Shown: in pieces, positions 61,529 to 64,000 of the stretch
How positions within the stretch are numbered: position 1 is the stretch's first letter
Layout of the letters: each line of letters opens with the position of its first letter
Assembly (NCBI RefSeq): GCF_010994095.1
Contig: NZ_WJYO01000001.1
Location: 992,001-1,056,000 of the forward strand
Reading direction: 5' to 3'
DNA: 64,000 nucleotides
Source of the DNA: Mumia xiangluensis
GTDB lineage: Bacteria > Actinomycetota > Actinomycetes > Propionibacteriales > Nocardioidaceae
The notes under the pieces: model-generated
Told to the model about the DNA's origin: nothing
Databases searched by the model: none
What the model saw: the letters and a program-made list of their open reading frames with translations, nothing else
Program-made: the position numbers and the translations under genes

Positions 61529-62050
61529 TCAGGGGAGGAGCGTCGTCCGGATCTCGGTCTCGGCCACCCGCTCGCTCCCGTCGGCGACGAACACCGTCGC
61601 CTGCTCGCCCTCCTGGCTCGAGGGCTGGATGTAGACGTCGAAGTCGATGCGCACCTCGGTGGCGCCGGGCTCGGCGGCGATCGTGAGGTACATGTACGTG
61701 CCGTCGGTGCTGGTGTCGCTCGGGTCGGGGAAGATCCCCTGGTGCTCGAAGATCGACATGTAGTCCTGCGAGATTCCGACCACGACCTCCTCGCCGACGC
61801 CGTCGGGGTTGGACACCGTGATGGTGAGGGGTGTGTCGAGCCCTGCGCGCGCGAGCCTCGGGTAGTCCACCGACAGCGTGAATCCGCCACCCTCGTCGGT
61901 CGCCGTCAGGTTGCGGACACCGAGCAGCCCGATCGCTCCGGCGACGACGAACAGGAAGAGCGCCCCGAGGATGAGTCGCGTCGTCCATCGCGCGGTGCCG
62001 GTGGTGCTGCCCTCGGGGACGTCGTCGTACGTGGTCGTCACGGGAGCCAT
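61529..62050 (-). CDS. Membrane-anchored protein of unknown function
   Basis: The 173-residue protein has a cytoplasmic N-terminus (about 1-25), one span (LILGALFLFVVAGAIGLLGV) and a beta-rich outer domain (FTLSVDYPRLARAGLDTPLT, VRIDFDVYIQPS), possibly Ig-like. It lies upstream of the DUF421 gene in the same direction and may work with it. I do not recognise the family. Confidence 0.75.
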   Translation of the reverse strand: MAPVTTTYDDVPEGSTTGTARWTTRLILGALFLFVVAGAIGLLGVRNLTATDEGGGFTLSVDYPRLARAGLDTPLTITVSNPDGVGEEVVVGISQDYMSIFEHQGIFPDPSDTSTDGTYMYLTIAAEPGATEVRIDFDVYIQPSSQEGEQATVFVADGSERVAETEIRTTLLP

Positions 62051-62112
62051 CCTGCCGTGCCCGAGCCGGTGGGCGACCGACCTCGTCGGGCGGGTCGCAC
62101 TAACGTGGGGGC

Positions 62113-63123
62113 ATGGACTTCCGTCATCTCGGCAACAGCGGACTCAAGATCAGCGCGATCTCGTACGGCAACTGGCTGACGCACGGCTCTCAGGTCGAGG
62201 CCGACGTCGCGACCGCGTGCGTGAGGCAGGCCCTCGAGGAGGGCATCACCACGTTCGACACGGCGGACGTGTACGCCAACACCGCCGCGGAGTCGGTGCT
62301 CGGCGACGCCCTCGCCGGCGAGCGCCGCGAGTCGCTGGAGATCTTCACGAAGGTCTACTGGCCCACCGGACCCCGCGGGCACAACGACTCGGGTCTCTCG
62401 CGCAAGCACATCATGGAGTCGATCAACGGCTCGCTCCGTCGGCTCCAGACCGACTACGTCGACCTCTACCAGGCCCACCGCTACGACGTGGAGACGCCGC
62501 TGGAGGAGACGATGCAGGCCTTCGCCGACGTCGTACGCTCCGGCAAGGCCCTCTACATCGGTGTCTCGGAGTGGACCGCGGAGCAGCTCCGGGCCGGCCA
62601 CGCGCTCGCGCAGGACCTCGGCATCCAGCTCATCTCGAGCCAGCCCCAGTACTCGATGCTGTGGCGTGTCATCGAGGCCGAGGTCGTCCCGACCAGCGAA
62701 GAGCTCGGCATCAGCCAGATCGTGTGGTCGCCGATCGCGCAGGGCGTCCTCACCGGCAAGTACAAGCCGGGACAGCCCGCTCCCGAGGGTTCGCGCGCCA
62801 CCGACGACAAGGGCGGCGCGGACATGGTGTCCCGCTTCATGGACGACGACCTGCTCGGCCGGGTCCAGAAGCTCCAGCCGATCGCCGACGACGCGGGCCT
62901 GTCCATGGCGCAGCTCGCCGTCGCCTGGGTGCTGCAGAACCCGAACGTCGCCTCGGCGATCATCGGCGCATCCCGCCCCGAGCAGGTGACGGACAACGTC
63001 AAGGCTGCCGGCGTCACGCTCGACGCCGAGGTCCTCGCGTCGATCGACGACGTCCTCGGAGACGTGGTCGTCCGTGATCCCGCGATGACCGCCCGCAACG
63101 CGCCGAAGCACCGCCCGAGCTGA
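62113..63123 (+). CDS. Aldo/keto reductase, potassium-channel-beta-like
   Basis: The 336-residue TIM-barrel reductase has the catalytic tetrad Asp49, Tyr54, Lys80 and His122 (FDTADVYAN, FTKVYW, YQAHRYD) and the NADP-binding end IIGASRPEQV. The start (MDFRHLGNSGLKISAISYGNW) and WSPIAQGVLTGKY place it with the Kv-beta/YghZ-like group that reduces aldehydes and ketones. It has its own promoter region, divergent from the membrane-anchored protein; the PPOX gene follows after 14 bases. Confidence 0.93.
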   Translation: MDFRHLGNSGLKISAISYGNWLTHGSQVEADVATACVRQALEEGITTFDTADVYANTAAESVLGDALAGERRESLEIFTKVYWPTGPRGHNDSGLSRKHIMESINGSLRRLQTDYVDLYQAHRYDVETPLEETMQAFADVVRSGKALYIGVSEWTAEQLRAGHALAQDLGIQLISSQPQYSMLWRVIEAEVVPTSEELGISQIVWSPIAQGVLTGKYKPGQPAPEGSRATDDKGGADMVSRFMDDDLLGRVQKLQPIADDAGLSMAQLAVAWVLQNPNVASAIIGASRPEQVTDNVKAAGVTLDAEVLASIDDVLGDVVVRDPAMTARNAPKHRPS

Positions 63124-63137
63124 CCGAGGGAGACAGG

Positions 63138-63566
63138 ATGAGCCCGTTGGAGGACAAGGGACCGAGCCGGCACCTCACCGCGCTGTCCGAGCCGGAGTGC
63201 TGGTCGTTGATGGCCACCCAGGAGGTCGGTCGGATCGGGTTCGTGGCCGAGGGATACCCGCAGATCTTCCCGGTCAACTTCCAGGTGCACGAGCAGCGGG
63301 TCCTGTTCCGGACCACCCCGTACGGCGCGGTCGCGCGGGCAGTCACCGGCACGCCGATCGCGTTCGAGGTGGACACGATCGACGGGTCGACCCAGACCGG
63401 ATGGTCGGTGCTGCTCACCGGCACGGGTCAGCACGAGACGGACCCGAAGGTGCTGGCCGACCTGTGGGGGCCGGACCGGGCGACGCCGTGGGCCGACGGC
63501 AGCCGCGTCCTGTGGATCGGGCTCACCCCTCTCGCCGTCAGCGGCCGCCGGATCGCCTGGTCCTGA
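63138..63566 (+). CDS. Pyridoxamine 5'-phosphate oxidase-like flavin protein
   Basis: The 142-residue split-barrel protein has the PNPOx-like_2 pattern: LSEPECWSLMATQEVGRIGF, YPQIFPVNFQVHEQRVLFRT, and a late WIGLTPLAVSGRRI. Such proteins bind FMN or F420 and are often of unknown role. It is downstream of the aldo/keto reductase with GAGGGAGAC before the ATG and ends three bases before the acyl-CoA dehydrogenase start. Confidence 0.85.
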   Translation: MSPLEDKGPSRHLTALSEPECWSLMATQEVGRIGFVAEGYPQIFPVNFQVHEQRVLFRTTPYGAVARAVTGTPIAFEVDTIDGSTQTGWSVLLTGTGQHETDPKVLADLWGPDRATPWADGSRVLWIGLTPLAVSGRRIAWS

Positions 63567-63568
63567 CC

Positions 63569-64000
63569 ATGACCCAGCAGGTGAGCGCCGACGAGTTCGC
63601 GGACGTCCTCGACCAGGTGCGCCAGTTCGTGCGCAAGGAGGTCGTCCCGCGCGAGCGCGAGATCGCCGACTCCGACGCGATCCCCGACGACCTCCGGGCG
63701 ATGGCACGCAAGATGGGGCTGTTCGGGTACGCGATCGACCAGGAGTGGGGCGGCCTCGGGCTCGACCTCGTCCAGGAGGTCGAGCTCGCCATGGAGCTCG
63801 GCTACACGTCGTTGGCGTTCCGCTCGATGTTCGGCACCAACAACGGGATTGCTGGGCAGGTCCTGGTCAACTTCGGGACCGACAGCCAGAAGGCGACGTG
63901 GCTCGAGCGGATCGCGAGCGGCGAGGTCGTGGCGTCGTTCGCGCTCACCGAGTCCGGGGCCGGCTCGAACCCCGCGGGGCTGCGCACCAAGGCCGTCCGC
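63569..64000 (+). CDS. Acyl-CoA dehydrogenase (3' end outside window)
   Basis: The 144 visible residues form the N-terminal helical domain of an acyl-CoA dehydrogenase: FVRKEVVPREREIADSDAIP, MGLFGYAIDQEWGGLGLD, and the flavin-contacting ASFALTESGAGSNPAGLRT. The family oxidises acyl-CoA to enoyl-CoA with FAD. The start is the ATG at 63569, two bases after the previous stop. The catalytic Glu region lies outside the window. Confidence 0.92.
   Translation, partial: MTQQVSADEFADVLDQVRQFVRKEVVPREREIADSDAIPDDLRAMARKMGLFGYAIDQEWGGLGLDLVQEVELAMELGYTSLAFRSMFGTNNGIAGQVLVNFGTDSQKATWLERIASGEVVASFALTESGAGSNPAGLRTKAVR

Overview
The window is very GC-rich actinobacterial DNA. GTG starts, 1- and 4-base start/stop overlaps and a tRNA-Thr(CGT) are typical, and an MFS-thymidylate kinase fusion points to Actinomycetia. 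The gene set and a 3'-end repeat of the form GGTTGAGCGAGCGAAGCGAG suggest a soil Nocardioidaceae member such as Nocardioides, Aeromicrobium or Mumia. That placement is inference. I see no rRNA, prophage, insertion sequence or CRISPR array.

Layout. 1-5.6 kb: a truncated flavin amine oxidase, a two-component system, and a divergent Drr-like ABC exporter with a BBE-like flavin oxidase. 5.5-12.8 kb: LtrA, MFS-Tmk, HolB, a secreted peptidase, a PPOX-fold protein and chorismate mutase. 12.9-16.6 kb: tRNA-Thr, PrsW with a partner, an alcohol dehydrogenase and a GXWXG/DUF4334 protein. 16.7-23.3 kb: an arsenic/metal island with Acr3, an ArsR-ArsC-ArsC fusion, a CDF transporter with a 5'-truncated regulator, a flavoprotein, ArsR and an MFS. 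23.5-27.5 kb: hydroxyacyl-CoA dehydrogenase, a tandem paralogue pair, TesB and DUF1295. 27.5-49.4 kb: a large catabolic island. 49.4-58.2 kb: tyrosine/homogentisate catabolism (iclR, fahA, hmgA, hpd) with a GIY-YIG nuclease, an MFS and a formamidase. 58.2-64 kb: alkylsulfatase, polyphosphate glucokinase, DUF421, aldo/keto reductase, a PPOX protein and a truncated acyl-CoA dehydrogenase.

The catabolic island looks like one unit. A Liv-type ABC importer would bring in a carboxylate, four acyl-CoA ligases would activate it, and a carotenoid/stilbene-type oxygenase, short-chain dehydrogenases, two thiolases, an epoxide-hydrolase-like protein and a nitronate-monooxygenase-like flavoprotein would process it. 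A twin-domain HxlR regulator sits inside. A 22-base motif recurs in the island's two divergent promoter regions. The substrate cannot be read from sequence; an apocarotenoid, terpenoid or phenylpropanoid acid is the best guess.

The most unusual structure is the repeat family. Its arrays sit at gene 3' ends in the orientation of the upstream gene, supply the stop codons of hmgA and of an MFS gene, expand in frame inside a protein of the homogentisate locus, leave a remnant inside hpd, and flank a GIY-YIG nuclease gene in inverted orientation.
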